A stretch of 46,575 bases of DNA. Source: Syntrophus aciditrophicus. GTDB taxonomy: Bacteria; Desulfobacterota; Syntrophia; Syntrophales; UBA8958. Each line of letters opens with the position of its first letter. The first letter of the stretch is position 1. This document shows positions 6,827 to 18,019 of this stretch, in pieces. The notes under the pieces are model-generated. The model searched no databases, had not been told where the DNA came from, and was given only the letters and a program-made list of their open reading frames with translations. The position numbers and the translations under genes were made by a program. The stretch is from contig DYRD01000013.1 of the NCBI GenBank assembly GCA_020718905.1, forward strand, positions 1 to 46,575, written 5' to 3'.

Positions 6827-7732
6827 TCATCTCATCGGCAAATGGGTTTCGATAAGCCGTTGCGCCGAGAACCCGGTCAGATGGATATATGCTGCCGTCT
6901 CCTCGTCAAGAGCGGCCCGCGGCGCCAGACCGATCAGCTCCGATTCGAGGATATCGACCCCCGCCAGGTCAGCTTCGTTCTTGACGCCTTCAAAGACCTT
7001 CCGGAGGGAGGTAACTTGGAAGTTGGTCAGACTCGTGGAAACCTGGGCGAGATTACGAGTTTTCAATAAGAGTCCCAAGGCCCTGACACAGGGCAAACCG
7101 CCGCTGGACTCACGAATCCTCCCGGCAATCCGCACTGCCAGTCCCACATCGGAAGAATCCAGATTGATGTTATAGGCAATCAAGGGCATCCTCGCTCCCA
7201 CGGCCACGGCCCCGGAGCGATCAGGGCAGACATTAGGCCCCTCGTCGGGTTGGCATTCGCCGGCCCGTAATCTCTTTATCAGTCCCGGCAAGCCCCCGCG
7301 GCGAATATTCGGCAGCTCCCTGTTCGCTTCATTTTTAGCGGCTTCTCCATAGAAAAAAACCGGCACCCCGTGCCCGGCGGCAAAGGTGCGTCCGAACCTG
7401 TGGGCACAGGCCACCGCATCCGACATCTCCGCCCCTTCCAGGGGGACAAAAGGAACGACATCTATGGCCCCGACCCGCGGATGCACGCCTTCATGGCATT
7501 TCAGGTCGATAAGCTCCAAGGCCTTGTTTCCCGCTGCCAGGGCCGCCTCATAGACATATTCCGCCTCGCCGAGGAAAGTAATGACGCTGCGATTATGATC
7601 GTGGTCCCATGAATAATCGAGCAAGCTTACCCCGGACACGGCAGCGACCGCCGCGGCAATCTCCTTAACCTTCTCCGGGTCCCTTCCTTCACTGAAATTC
7701 GGGACGCACTCCATGATTTTGACGGGATTCAC
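6827..7732 (-). CDS. ftcD: Glutamate formimidoyltransferase
   Basis: The 301-residue protein corresponds to the formiminotransferase N- and C-subdomains (MECVPNFSEGRD ... ; YNINLDSSDVGLAVRIAGRIRESSGGLPCVRALG). The catalytic His is H80 in KCHEGVHPRVGAIDVVPF. The enzyme moves a formimino group between formiminoglutamate and tetrahydrofolate; no cyclodeaminase domain is attached. Its start overlaps the stop of ftsY by four bases (ATGA). Such coupling to ftsY links a one-carbon enzyme to a housekeeping operon. Together with the glycine-cleavage genes at 37.7-46.6 kb it suggests active tetrahydrofolate chemistry. In histidine-degrading bacteria it sits with hut genes; none are here, so it may instead work with folate rather than histidine catabolism. 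Confidence 0.93.
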   Translation of the reverse strand: MNPVKIMECVPNFSEGRDPEKVKEIAAAVAAVSGVSLLDYSWDHDHNRSVITFLGEAEYVYEAALAAGNKALELIDLKCHEGVHPRVGAIDVVPFVPLEGAEMSDAVACAHRFGRTFAAGHGVPVFFYGEAAKNEANRELPNIRRGGLPGLIKRLRAGECQPDEGPNVCPDRSGAVAVGARMPLIAYNINLDSSDVGLAVRIAGRIRESSGGLPCVRALGLLLKTRNLAQVSTSLTNFQVTSLRKVFEGVKNEADLAGVDILESELIGLAPRAALDEETAAYIHLTGFSAQRLIETHLPMR

Positions 7733-8673
7733 TGCCGCTCGCTCCCAAACAGGGCATCTACAAAAGCTTCGCCGTGAAAGGGTTGCAGATCTTCAAGACC
7801 TTCGCCAACGCCGACATAGCGGATGGGAAGCTCCAGTTCTTTGACAATCCGGATAATGATCCCCCCCTTGGCCGTCCCGTCGAGTTTGGTCAGCACAATG
7901 CCGGTCACGCCAATCTCCTCCTTGAACATCTTGGCCTGGACCAGGCCGTTCTGTCCCGTCGTGGCATCGACGACGAGGAGGATCTCATGAGGGGCTCCGG
8001 GCAGTTCCCGTCCCACGACGCGCTTCATCTTTTTTAATTCTTCCATGAGATTGACTTTGGTGTGGAGCCTGCCTGCCGTATCGATGATGAGGACCCGGCC
8101 TCTGCCTGCATTTGCCGCCTGGATGGAATCAAAGACAACCGCCGCCGGGTCGGCGTTGGCCTTCTGTTTGATCAGGGGTACGCCGACGCGCTGACTCCAG
8201 ACCTCCAACTGTTCGATGGCCGCCGCCCGAAAGGTATCGGCCGCCACGAGGAGCACCTTCTCTCCCCTGCTTTTCAGTTCGTGGGCGATCTTCCCGATGG
8301 TGGTGGTCTTCCCCGTTCCGTTCACCCCCACGACCATGATGACATATAGCCCCTCCGCCGGGATCCGGAGGGACGCCTCCTGCTTCGTCAGGATATCCTG
8401 CATCGTCTCCCGGAGGATTTTCTTCAACAAGTCCGCACGGCCCAGTTCCTTCCGCTTGACCTGGTCCTTCATTTTTTCGATTAATTCACCCGTGAAAGCC
8501 GGACCCACATCGGCACGGATCAGTACCTCTTCCAGTTCATCAAAAAGGTCCTGGTCGATCTTTTTCTCCCCGAGGATCAAATCATCGACGTCGGTTAAAA
8601 GGAAATCCCTCGTCTTGGCCAAGCCGTCCTTCAGCTTGTCAAAAAAACTTTTTTTCTTAAATACGTCCCGCAT
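7729..8673 (-). CDS. ftsY: Signal recognition particle receptor FtsY
   Basis: The 314-residue protein has a short N-terminal region and a complete NG domain; the long acidic A domain of enterobacterial FtsY is absent, as is common outside that group. GTPase motifs are G1 GVNGTGKTT (~116-124), DTFRAAAIEQL, DTAGRLHTKVNLM and TKLDGTAKGG. It binds the Ffh-4.5S RNA-ribosome complex at the membrane to deliver nascent membrane proteins. It lies 17 bases after smc and overlaps ftcD, so smc-ftsY-ftcD form one operon. smc-ftsY adjacency is widely conserved. Confidence 0.97.
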   Translation of the reverse strand: MRDVFKKKSFFDKLKDGLAKTRDFLLTDVDDLILGEKKIDQDLFDELEEVLIRADVGPAFTGELIEKMKDQVKRKELGRADLLKKILRETMQDILTKQEASLRIPAEGLYVIMVVGVNGTGKTTTIGKIAHELKSRGEKVLLVAADTFRAAAIEQLEVWSQRVGVPLIKQKANADPAAVVFDSIQAANAGRGRVLIIDTAGRLHTKVNLMEELKKMKRVVGRELPGAPHEILLVVDATTGQNGLVQAKMFKEEIGVTGIVLTKLDGTAKGGIIIRIVKELELPIRYVGVGEGLEDLQPFHGEAFVDALFGSERQ

Positions 8674-8690
8674 CTCTACCTCTATCTTGG

Positions 8691-11600
8691 TCAGTTCAGA
8701 GACACCGAAACCACCGTGGAGATCCCCTGTTTCTGCATTGTGACTCCAAAGAGGTTTTCGGCGACTTCCATGGTCTTTTTGTTATGGGTAATAAGGATTA
8801 CTTGCGAATTGGCAGCTATCTCCTTGATGATTTTGGCAAACAGGGAGATATTGGCCTCATCGAGAGCGGCATCCACCTCATCCAGGATAAGAAACGGCGG
8901 CGGCCGGTACAGGATAATAGCGAGAATCAGGGCAATGGCAGCGAGGGATTTTCCCCCTCCCGACAGGAGGCTGATATTTTGCGGCCGCTTCCCGGGGATC
9001 TGGATATCGATATCAACCCCCGTTTCCAGGAGATCGCTTTCATCAGTCAGGTTCAGTTCCCCCTTGCCGCCGGGAAAGATCCGGGAAAACACATCCCGGA
9101 AACAGACTCTTACCGCCTCGAAGGTTTCGGCAAACCGCTGACGGGAAACCCGGTTAATCTTGGCGATGGTCTGCTCCAAGGTATGGAGGGAGGCGTCGAG
9201 GTCCCGGGCCTGGGAGGCGAGAAACTCAAACCGCTCCTGCAATTGATCGTATTCGCTGATCGCCAGGAGGTTGACCTCTCCGAAGGCATCGAGAATATGA
9301 CGGTTCTTCACGAGTCTTTCCTGCCTAACCTTCAGGTCTTCATCGGTGACCTGGGGCACGGCTCCCGCCTGTTCCTGGAGCACGGTCCCGTGTTTCTCCG
9401 CGATCATCCGGCTCAAGCTTTCCATCTGATAGGAAATCTCCCGGACGTTCGCCTCCAGGTCCCGCCCCTGCTTGATTATTTGCTCTGATTTTTCTTTCGC
9501 CTCCCGGCTCTTGCCTTCCCAATCCCTCAGGGTCGCCTCCGCAAGGGCATAGAGTTCCTTTTGTTCCGCAAGGCCTCTTTCCAGCTCGGCAAATGACTTA
9601 TCGAGACCTGCCAGCTCCAGCTCTTCCCGGGCGATTTCTCCCCGGAGTCCTTCGATCTGGCTGTTTGATGTCAAAGAATCTTCCCGCCCCGCTTTGATCT
9701 TTCCCGTCAGGGCATTGATTTCTCCATTGATTCGCTCCGACGATCGGAGGGCGGATTTTTGCTTTTCCTCAAGAGACGCCTGGCGAATCTTTTCCGCGGT
9801 TAATTCCTTTTCCCTGCTTTCCAGTTCCCCGCGGAGCCGGCGGACCTTTTCCTGCAGCACGGCAACGGTCTCATGAATGGCTGCTTCCCGTTTTTTCTGA
9901 GCTTCGAGATCCGCCTGGCCGCTTTTAAGCTTCTGACGGGCCTGCTCTTCCTCCTCGGCCAGGGTCTCGCTGTTGAACTCAAGAACCTTCAGGGTCTGCC
10001 GGAGTCGCTTCAGTTCTTCCTCGTATCGCTCGACGTCCTTCTTATGACTGTTACACTTCAATTCCCCCGCATGGATTTGGGAGGTCAGTGAATCCAGTTC
10101 CTCCTCCCCGCGGGCCGCCAGGGAGGCAAGGCTTTTTTTTCTCAGCCCCTCTTCGTGCAGAGCCGCGGATAACTCACGGATACCTGCCTCCAAAGCCTCC
10201 ATCTCTCGCTTGTTTTTCAGGAGACTGCGATCACCGTTCCCATTGCGCCCCCCCGTCAGGACACCCTGGGGGCTGATCATGTCGCCGTCAGGGGTCACAA
10301 ATGTGCCCCGGAATCCGTTTCTATTCCACAATTCGAGGCCGTTGCTGAGATTGGGAATGACGAGGACATCTCCCAGGAGGTATTCCGCAATCCCCCGAAA
10401 AGATTCCGCTACTTCGATGTGATCGATGAGCCGCACCGTTTCCCGCAAATGTTCGGCATTCGCCGTTCGCTGGGCCGCATGGCGTATCTGCAGGGGGACA
10501 AAGCTGCTTCTTCCCACGGCCGCTTCCTTCAAATAATCGATTGCCTGCACTCCCGCCTCGTGACTGCTCACTACGACATACTGCAGCTTGTCTCCCAGCA
10601 CCGCTTCCACCGCAGTTTCATAATCTTGGGGAACCCGAATCTGTTCGGCAACCAGGCCGATGACCTGATCCTGCGCAGCACCTTGCCAAGACTTCTCATC
10701 TTTGGCCATCATGATCGATCTGGTGGCTTCGTTGCACCAGACATATCCGTCATCAAGTTCCTTCAGGGATGTAAACCGGGAAGACCGGTTACTGAGGTCT
10801 TCCTTGAGGCCCTCGATGGTCATCTCGATTTCCCGCAGCTCGCTCCGGGTATTCTCCCATTCTTCTAGCACCGTCGCCTTGCTGCTCCGCAGCTGCCTGA
10901 GCCTTTCACTGTCCTCGCTCAACGACGCGGCAAGTTCTCCAAGACGCCCCTCCAGGCGCAGGATATTCTGCCGATGATCACCGATATCCTTGCTGTTTCT
11001 TTCCTTCTTTCTGTTCAGATCATCGAGGACCCTGGCCAGGTGACCATAATTATTGTTCAGCCGTGATTTCTCCGCCGCGATGTCGATCAGCTGGACCTTG
11101 TTTTCTTCGAGATACTGCTGCTGAGACGACAATTCCCGTTTGATTTCCGATACCCTGCCTTCAACATCCTTCGTCATGTCTTGGGCCCGGGCGATGTCTC
11201 CTTCCAGCACCTGCCGCAAGGTCGTAATCCTGTCCCCCTCACGGATCAGCTCGTCATGACGGGCCGCTAATTGCCGTTCCTCCTCCCCAAGCCGGTCTTT
11301 CCGGGCGGTGATGTCGGCTACCCTGCCTTTTGAAAATTCGACCCCCTTCTCCTTGACCTGAATGGTTGTCTGCAACTGGTATATCTCCTCCTGGTATTGA
11401 GACCGATCCGACTCCCGGGTTACGACTTCCAGCCTGGCCGCCGCCAGGAAGTTCTCACATGACTCCAGAGACGCCTTGCCTTCGCTTTCCTGCTTTTCCC
11501 AGACTTGCCGCTGCTCTGCGAGGGTGGCATGGGTTGCACATAATTCACTGTAAGCGTAAAGGGCGGCGGCGATTTCATCCTCGCGAATGGCCGTCTTCAG

Positions 11601-12260
11601 GTTTTTATACTGTTCCGCCCGCTTGGCCTGCCGGGATACGGCGTTGAGCTGACTTTTCACTTCCCAGATGATATCGTTCAGACGGAGAATATTCTGCTTT
11701 GTGGCCTCCAGCTTCCGCAGGGCCGCCTCTTTTCTGGTTTTGTATTTTGAGATCCCCGCCGCTTCTTCAATAACCTGGCGCCGTTCTTCCGGTTTCGCCT
11801 CGACGAGCGAGGCGACGCTATTCTGTTCGATGATGGAGTAAGTCCGGGGCCCGATGCCGGTTCCGAGGAAGAACTCCCGGACGTCGAGGAGGCGACAGGG
11901 GACACCGTTAACGACGTATTCGCTCTCGCCATTCCGAAAAAGCCGCCGCGAAATGGTCAACTCCGAGCAGCCGGCATAGGGATCGGGGAAGGTAACCCCC
12001 TCGGCGGCAAGGACCATGGAGATCTCCGCCAGTCCTACGGGCGCCGCGTCCTGGGAACCGTTGAAGATGACGTCCTCCATCTTTGCGCCCCGGAGACTCT
12101 TGACACGCTGCTCACCCATAACCCAGCGGATCGCATCGACGACATTGCTCTTCCCGCACCCGTTGGGACCCACAACGCCGCTCACTCCCACAGCAAAATC
12201 GAAGACGACCTTGTCCCGGAACGATTTGAAACCACTGATTTCCAAGTACTTTAATTTCAT
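8691..12260 (-). CDS. smc: Chromosome segregation protein SMC
   Basis: The 1189-residue length is normal for SMC. Walker A GPNGCGKSN lies at residues 31-39. Long coiled coils flank a hinge around 500-680 (hinge glycines in GGRNGNGDRS and the preceding VLTGG). The C-terminal half-ATPase has an ABC signature LLSGGGKSL near 1098, Walker B FLILDEVDAALDEAN near 1124-1137, and ITHNKKTM. The protein forms the condensin ring with ScpA/ScpB. The signature reads SGGGK where most SMCs have SGGEK, an unusual change at a contact to ATP. The ATG at 12260 starts one base after the stop of a truncated radical-SAM relic, and a promoter lies inside that relic. The frame is fully open over 3.5 kb. Confidence 0.97.
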   Translation of the reverse strand: MKLKYLEISGFKSFRDKVVFDFAVGVSGVVGPNGCGKSNVVDAIRWVMGEQRVKSLRGAKMEDVIFNGSQDAAPVGLAEISMVLAAEGVTFPDPYAGCSELTISRRLFRNGESEYVVNGVPCRLLDVREFFLGTGIGPRTYSIIEQNSVASLVEAKPEERRQVIEEAAGISKYKTRKEAALRKLEATKQNILRLNDIIWEVKSQLNAVSRQAKRAEQYKNLKTAIREDEIAAALYAYSELCATHATLAEQRQVWEKQESEGKASLESCENFLAAARLEVVTRESDRSQYQEEIYQLQTTIQVKEKGVEFSKGRVADITARKDRLGEEERQLAARHDELIREGDRITTLRQVLEGDIARAQDMTKDVEGRVSEIKRELSSQQQYLEENKVQLIDIAAEKSRLNNNYGHLARVLDDLNRKKERNSKDIGDHRQNILRLEGRLGELAASLSEDSERLRQLRSSKATVLEEWENTRSELREIEMTIEGLKEDLSNRSSRFTSLKELDDGYVWCNEATRSIMMAKDEKSWQGAAQDQVIGLVAEQIRVPQDYETAVEAVLGDKLQYVVVSSHEAGVQAIDYLKEAAVGRSSFVPLQIRHAAQRTANAEHLRETVRLIDHIEVAESFRGIAEYLLGDVLVIPNLSNGLELWNRNGFRGTFVTPDGDMISPQGVLTGGRNGNGDRSLLKNKREMEALEAGIRELSAALHEEGLRKKSLASLAARGEEELDSLTSQIHAGELKCNSHKKDVERYEEELKRLRQTLKVLEFNSETLAEEEEQARQKLKSGQADLEAQKKREAAIHETVAVLQEKVRRLRGELESREKELTAEKIRQASLEEKQKSALRSSERINGEINALTGKIKAGREDSLTSNSQIEGLRGEIAREELELAGLDKSFAELERGLAEQKELYALAEATLRDWEGKSREAKEKSEQIIKQGRDLEANVREISYQMESLSRMIAEKHGTVLQEQAGAVPQVTDEDLKVRQERLVKNRHILDAFGEVNLLAISEYDQLQERFEFLASQARDLDASLHTLEQTIAKINRVSRQRFAETFEAVRVCFRDVFSRIFPGGKGELNLTDESDLLETGVDIDIQIPGKRPQNISLLSGGGKSLAAIALILAIILYRPPPFLILDEVDAALDEANISLFAKIIKEIAANSQVILITHNKKTMEVAENLFGVTMQKQGISTVVSVSLN

Positions 12261-12527
12261 CTACCCGCTCAGAACGCACCCCTCGAAAATTTGGTGCACT
12301 CTATCAAAAGGAAGGGTTCTTGTAAAGAAAAAATACAACATATGCATGGGAAGGCCGGAGTTAACCACAATATGTAGTATATATAGGCTGTGCAGAGTCC
12401 CCTCCCGATTTTCCCGGATGCCACAAACGCCGCGCCGACCATTCTTTATCCGGCAGGCATGGGCGCAAAGGTGGCATGGAACCTCATGATCCGCCAATAC
12501 CTCAAAAAACATCGCCTTCTTAATCAT
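12261..12527 (-). pseudogene. 5' remnant of an AmmeMemoRadiSam-type radical SAM gene
   Basis: The first ~47 residues match the N-terminus of the AmmeMemoRadiSam-system radical SAM proteins: KAMFFEVLADHEVPCHLCAHAC followed by RIKNGRRGVCGIRENREGTL. The cysteines CHLCAHAC and GVCG belong to the accessory region before the radical SAM domain. After TLHSL the sequence no longer resembles the family. The catalytic CxxxCxxC and the remaining ~280 residues are absent, and the frame ends immediately before the smc start. This is a truncated relic left by a deletion whose other end lies just upstream of smc. A second, differently damaged radical-SAM gene of a related type is at 32323-33196. Confidence 0.72.
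12298..12326 (-). promoter_or_regulatory. Probable smc-ftsY-ftcD promoter
   Basis: On the minus strand TTTACA (12321-12326) is followed after 17 bases by TAGAGT (12298-12303), with a predicted start near 12291, about 30 bases before the smc ATG. It lies within the 3' part of the radical-SAM relic, where no coding constraint remains. Confidence 0.4.
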
Positions 12528-12565
12528 TTAATAAACTCTGCGCAAGTCAAGAAATGGTTATAATT

Positions 12566-12690
12566 GACGGCTTCGTAAAAAGATCCGCAGGCAAGGCGCG
12601 CAAAGCCTGAGTCATGAGGAATACTTGTCGTACGCCGCGGTGACGAAGGATGCCGTGCAACGCCGCATCCGGACTTTTTACGAAGCCGTC
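12566..12690. repeat. 125-bp element with 17-bp perfect terminal inverted repeats (MITE/REP-like)
   Basis: GACGGCTTCGTAAAAAG (12566-12582) and its exact complement CTTTTTACGAAGCCGTC (12674-12690) bound a 125-bp segment without coding capacity. The arms continue imperfectly (ATCCGCAG inside the left arm, GCATCCGGA inside the right). The right end lies one base from the methyltransferase stop codon, so the transcribed hairpin could also act as its terminator. No second copy with the same ends is visible in this window. The layout fits a non-autonomous mobile or palindromic dispersed repeat. Confidence 0.75.
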
Positions 12691-12691
12691 C

Positions 12692-13459
12692 TCATTTAAT
12701 CACCCGCACGACCCCCGGCAGGGGCTGCCGGCCTGTGCTTTCTAGGGGCATTAATTCTCTTAGCGGTTCCTGAACGGCTACCTGGGTAAAGGTTACGGAA
12801 AATGACAAACCCAGAAAGGCGCCAAAGGGATTATACATAACCGGCAGGGACTCCTCGAGGCCCTTGGCGAAACCGTACCAGCCATAAGGCAGGAAGATCA
12901 CACTTCCCCAGCGAATCCTTACCCCGGCAAGCTGCCTGCGAATCATTGTCGCCAGTTCACAGATGCCAAAAAAACGGGCATTGTCATATATGGAAGATCG
13001 ATAGCAACCGCTCAACCGGCGGGTAACACCGAGGCAGGAGAATTTGTTAAGGACGCCGATGAAGACCCTCCCCCGGCAAACCCTGATGGCTTCATGAATA
13101 GCCTGCACCGGATCGGTGGTGAATTCCAGGGAAGTGATCAGGGTTACGATATCAAACTCGTCATCCGCAAAGGGAAGGTCCTCCGCTTGCCCCAGATAAA
13201 AGCCCGCCTTGTGGCCAAGTTTTTGCCGGGCCATGTCCAGCATGGACGCGGAAGGATCGACGCCGGTAACATCACACCCTTTCCTACGGAAGAGCCACAG
13301 GTGGTCACCGGTTCCACAGCCGACATCCAACAGGCGCTCCCCTCCCCGGGGCTGGGTCAGATCCAGGATCATGCTCTTTTCACGGCTGTCGATGTAATGA
13401 CCGGCGGGCGTCTCGCGCCAGGCATCATAGGAGCGGGCAATTTCTTCAGAAAAGCTCAA
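12692..13459 (-). CDS. Class I SAM-dependent methyltransferase (Methyltransf_11 type)
   Basis: The frame has about 255 residues. The SAM-binding motif I is LLDVGCGTGDHLWLF, followed by the acidic end of strand 2 in VTGVDPSASML and by DIVTLITSLEFTTDP. The start is set at the TTG at 13459: a strong GGAGGT lies 8 bases before it, overlapping the moaA stop codon (TAG at 13465-13467). An in-frame ATG at 13498 would lie inside moaA and add 13 residues without family character. The tight spacing implies cotranscription with moaA, but the methyl acceptor is not evident; the MoaA link does not prove a molybdopterin role. The gene ends at the MITE-like repeat. Confidence 0.87.
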   Translation of the reverse strand: MSFSEEIARSYDAWRETPAGHYIDSREKSMILDLTQPRGGERLLDVGCGTGDHLWLFRRKGCDVTGVDPSASMLDMARQKLGHKAGFYLGQAEDLPFADDEFDIVTLITSLEFTTDPVQAIHEAIRVCRGRVFIGVLNKFSCLGVTRRLSGCYRSSIYDNARFFGICELATMIRRQLAGVRIRWGSVIFLPYGWYGFAKGLEESLPVMYNPFGAFLGLSFSVTFTQVAVQEPLRELMPLESTGRQPLPGVVRVIK

Positions 13460-13464
13460 TACTG

Positions 13465-14457
13465 CTAACCTCCGATTGCCGACATGTTTTTCACACACTT
13501 GCGGAGGGACGGACCATCAAACCTTACTTCGTGCTTCCGGGGTTTTCCGGCAATAGCCTCTTTAATAAGCGTCGCCAGGGCGCTGTCCGTACAACCTGTT
13601 CGCAGGGGGGTCTTCAAATCGGTTTCCTCATCGGACAACAGACAGGCGCGCAGTTTTCCATCCGCCGTCAACCGCAAGCGATTGCAGAGATGGCAGAAAT
13701 GATGGCTTACGGGACTGATAAAACCGATTTCCCCCCTACCGCCTTCGATCCTGTACATCTTGGCCGGACCGTCCATCCTTGCCCCCTCGCCATTTACGGG
13801 ACTTAAGGAATACTTGTTCGCAATGGCCCCCATGATAGCTTCGCTGGCCAGGTACTTGCCAAGATTGTCCCGCCCCGGATGCCCCAGGGGCATCAATTCA
13901 ATAAACCGGACCTGATAAGGATTCTCCAGCGTCAAACGGGCAAAATCGAGGAGTTCATCGTCATTAAATCCTTTGATTGCCACAACATTTATCTTAATCG
14001 GTGAAAACCCCTGATCATAAACGGCGGCAATACCCCGCAGGACGTCAGCGAGGCTCCCCCCCCTGGTAATATCATGATACTTGTCAGGATTGAGGGAATC
14101 AAGACTGACATTGATCCTCCTGATCCCGGCCTGGAAAAGATCCGCCGCACATCTCTCCAAGAGGATGCCATTGGTTGTCAAGCTGAGATCCTCTATTCCG
14201 GCCAATGCTTTCAGAGCGGCAACGAAAGGAACGATCCCCCGCCTGACCAGGGGCTCGCCGCCGGTGATTCTGACCTTGGCCACTCCTAGGGATACGGAGC
14301 TCCTCACGACCCTGAGAATTTCTTCATAGCGCAGGATATCGTCGTGGCCGATCTGGGACAGACCTTCCTTGGGCATGCAGTATCGACACCGGAGGTTGCA
14401 GCGGTCAGTAATGGAAATCCTTAAATAGTTTATGTCTCTTTGATAGTTGTCCAACAT
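13465..14457 (-). CDS. moaA: GTP 3',8-cyclase MoaA
   Basis: The 330-residue radical SAM enzyme converts GTP to 3',8-cyclo-GTP, first step of molybdenum-cofactor synthesis. The SAM-cluster motif CNLRCRYC lies at residues 20-27. The C-terminal cluster is CHLCNRLRLTADGKLRACLL, and the chain ends in the functional double glycine AIGG. GGEPLVRRG and the conserved basic residues of the TIM barrel are present. All features of an intact enzyme are visible. No other moa genes are nearby; the downstream gene is a methyltransferase with overlapping ribosome-binding site. A working molybdenum-cofactor pathway coexists here with a decayed molybdenum hydroxylase at the start of the window. Confidence 0.97.
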   Translation of the reverse strand: MLDNYQRDINYLRISITDRCNLRCRYCMPKEGLSQIGHDDILRYEEILRVVRSSVSLGVAKVRITGGEPLVRRGIVPFVAALKALAGIEDLSLTTNGILLERCAADLFQAGIRRINVSLDSLNPDKYHDITRGGSLADVLRGIAAVYDQGFSPIKINVVAIKGFNDDELLDFARLTLENPYQVRFIELMPLGHPGRDNLGKYLASEAIMGAIANKYSLSPVNGEGARMDGPAKMYRIEGGRGEIGFISPVSHHFCHLCNRLRLTADGKLRACLLSDEETDLKTPLRTGCTDSALATLIKEAIAGKPRKHEVRFDGPSLRKCVKNMSAIGG

Positions 14458-14585
14458 CCTGGCCTCTCCCTAACACAAATGCACCCCCCACGCAAGGGGT
14501 TCACAGCGCTGAGAGCTTGTACGTAAAAAGTGAATCCCCCGGAAAATGAATAATGGAATAATGGCCCGGAAAGATCAAATCCGCC

Positions 14586-14614
14586 TTGACAGCAGGGTTT
14601 TTATCCATTAGGAA
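14586..14614 (+). promoter_or_regulatory. Probable greA promoter
   Basis: TTGACA (14586-14591) is followed after 17 bases by TAGGAA (14609-14614), ~45 bases before the greA ATG. The -35 is perfect, the -10 only partial. Confidence 0.35.
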
Positions 14615-14662
14615 TGAGACAGCAATTTCGGCATTATCTTGCCGTCAGGGAGTCAGCGGAGC

Positions 14663-15145
14663 ATGAAAAAAGCACCCATCACCAAAGCGGGATTTGAAAA
14701 GATCAAGAAGGATTTGGAACATCTCAAGAACGTAGCCGTTCCGGAGAATGTCCGGGATATAGAAACGGCGCGCGCCCACGGGGACATATCTGAAAACGCC
14801 GAATATACGGCTGCCAAGGAACGGCAGGCTTTCATCCACTGCAAGATTCAGGAACTGGAAAACAATCTTGCCACCTCGGAAATTATCGACCTGAAAGACC
14901 TTTCCCCGGATAAGATTGTCTTCGGGGTGTCCGTGATCATCGCCGACGCGAAAACGGGAAAGGATACCACCTATCAACTTGTCGGCCCTCATGAATCGGA
15001 TATCGGACTGAATAAAATATCCGTAACCTCACCCATCGGAAAGGCCCTGGTGGGCAAGTCCATCGGCGACACTGCCCGCGTTAACGCCCCCGGGGGCATC
15101 CGGGAATTTGACATCATCGATATTTTCATCTCCGACCAGGGATAA
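14663..15145 (+). CDS. greA: Transcription elongation factor GreA
   Basis: The 160-residue protein has an N-terminal coiled coil (residues ~1-75) and a C-terminal FKBP-like domain. Its tip motif IETARAHGDISENAEYTAAKERQ carries the acidic pair that stimulates RNA cleavage by backtracked RNA polymerase. The C-terminal VTSPIGKALVGKSIGDTARVNAPGG is the standard GreA end. The ATG at 14663 is chosen because it matches the family start KAPITKAGFEKIKKDLEHL and has AGCGGAG just upstream. A TTG 24 bases earlier adds only non-family residues. The gene is divergent from moaA and convergent with the atp operon. Confidence 0.96.
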   Translation: MKKAPITKAGFEKIKKDLEHLKNVAVPENVRDIETARAHGDISENAEYTAAKERQAFIHCKIQELENNLATSEIIDLKDLSPDKIVFGVSVIIADAKTGKDTTYQLVGPHESDIGLNKISVTSPIGKALVGKSIGDTARVNAPGGIREFDIIDIFISDQG

Positions 15146-15161
15146 GAGATTGTCCGTAAAC

Positions 15162-15197
15162 AAAAAAAGGCCGGGAAAGTAACAACCTTTCCCGGCC
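15162..15197 (-). terminator. Intrinsic terminator of the atp operon
   Basis: GGCCGGGAAAG (15169-15179) and CTTTCCCGGCC (15187-15197) form a perfect 11-bp stem with a 7-base loop. On the minus strand the stem is followed by a run of seven T (15162-15168). It lies 29 bases beyond the atpC stop and between atpC and convergent greA. Confidence 0.92.
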
Positions 15198-15225
15198 GCA
15201 TAATTCTTATCTTATCTCAACCAGA

Positions 15226-15633
15226 TCAAGCCTTTTCCGCTACCTTGAGGCGCATGTCCGCCTTGGCGACAGCGGCCTTAACAAGCTCGTAATCCTGATC
15301 TTCCTTGGCCATCTTTACCAGCCGGGCCTCGGCATCAGCCTTATCCTTCCGGGCCTGATCCTTGTCAATCATATCGGAACGCTCCGCCCCTTCGACTAGA
15401 ACGGTCACCTTGCCGGACAAGACTTCGGCATAGCCTGTATCCACAGCATAGCAGATCCGCTTGTTATCTTTGGTATAACTCAGTTCGCCGATCTGAATAG
15501 AGCTCAGCAGCAACGCATGGCCTCTCAGGACGCCGAACTCTCCCTCACTTCCCGGTACGGTTACTTCTTCCACCTTGCCGCTGAAGGCCAGCTTTTCCGG
15601 GGTGACAATTTCCAACATCAGTTCATCAGCCAT
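15226..15633 (-). CDS. atpC: ATP synthase F1 epsilon subunit
   Basis: The 135 residues have the N-terminal beta-sandwich ([40 protein letters not shown]) and the C-terminal helical hairpin ([21 protein letters not shown]). Epsilon sits on the central stalk and can inhibit ATP hydrolysis. It is the last gene of the atp operon, 14 bases after atpD, followed by a strong terminator. It is intact and of normal length. Confidence 0.96.
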   Translation of the reverse strand: MADELMLEIVTPEKLAFSGKVEEVTVPGSEGEFGVLRGHALLLSSIQIGELSYTKDNKRICYAVDTGYAEVLSGKVTVLVEGAERSDMIDKDQARKDKADAEARLVKMAKEDQDYELVKAAVAKADMRLKVAEKA

Positions 15634-15647
15634 GTGCTATCCTCCGG

Positions 15648-17961
<2,314 letters not shown>

Positions 17962-18019
17962 TAACTCTTACTCCCTTTTTTCAAATCGACTTAATAATGT
18001 TAAGCTTTTCCAAAGTCCC

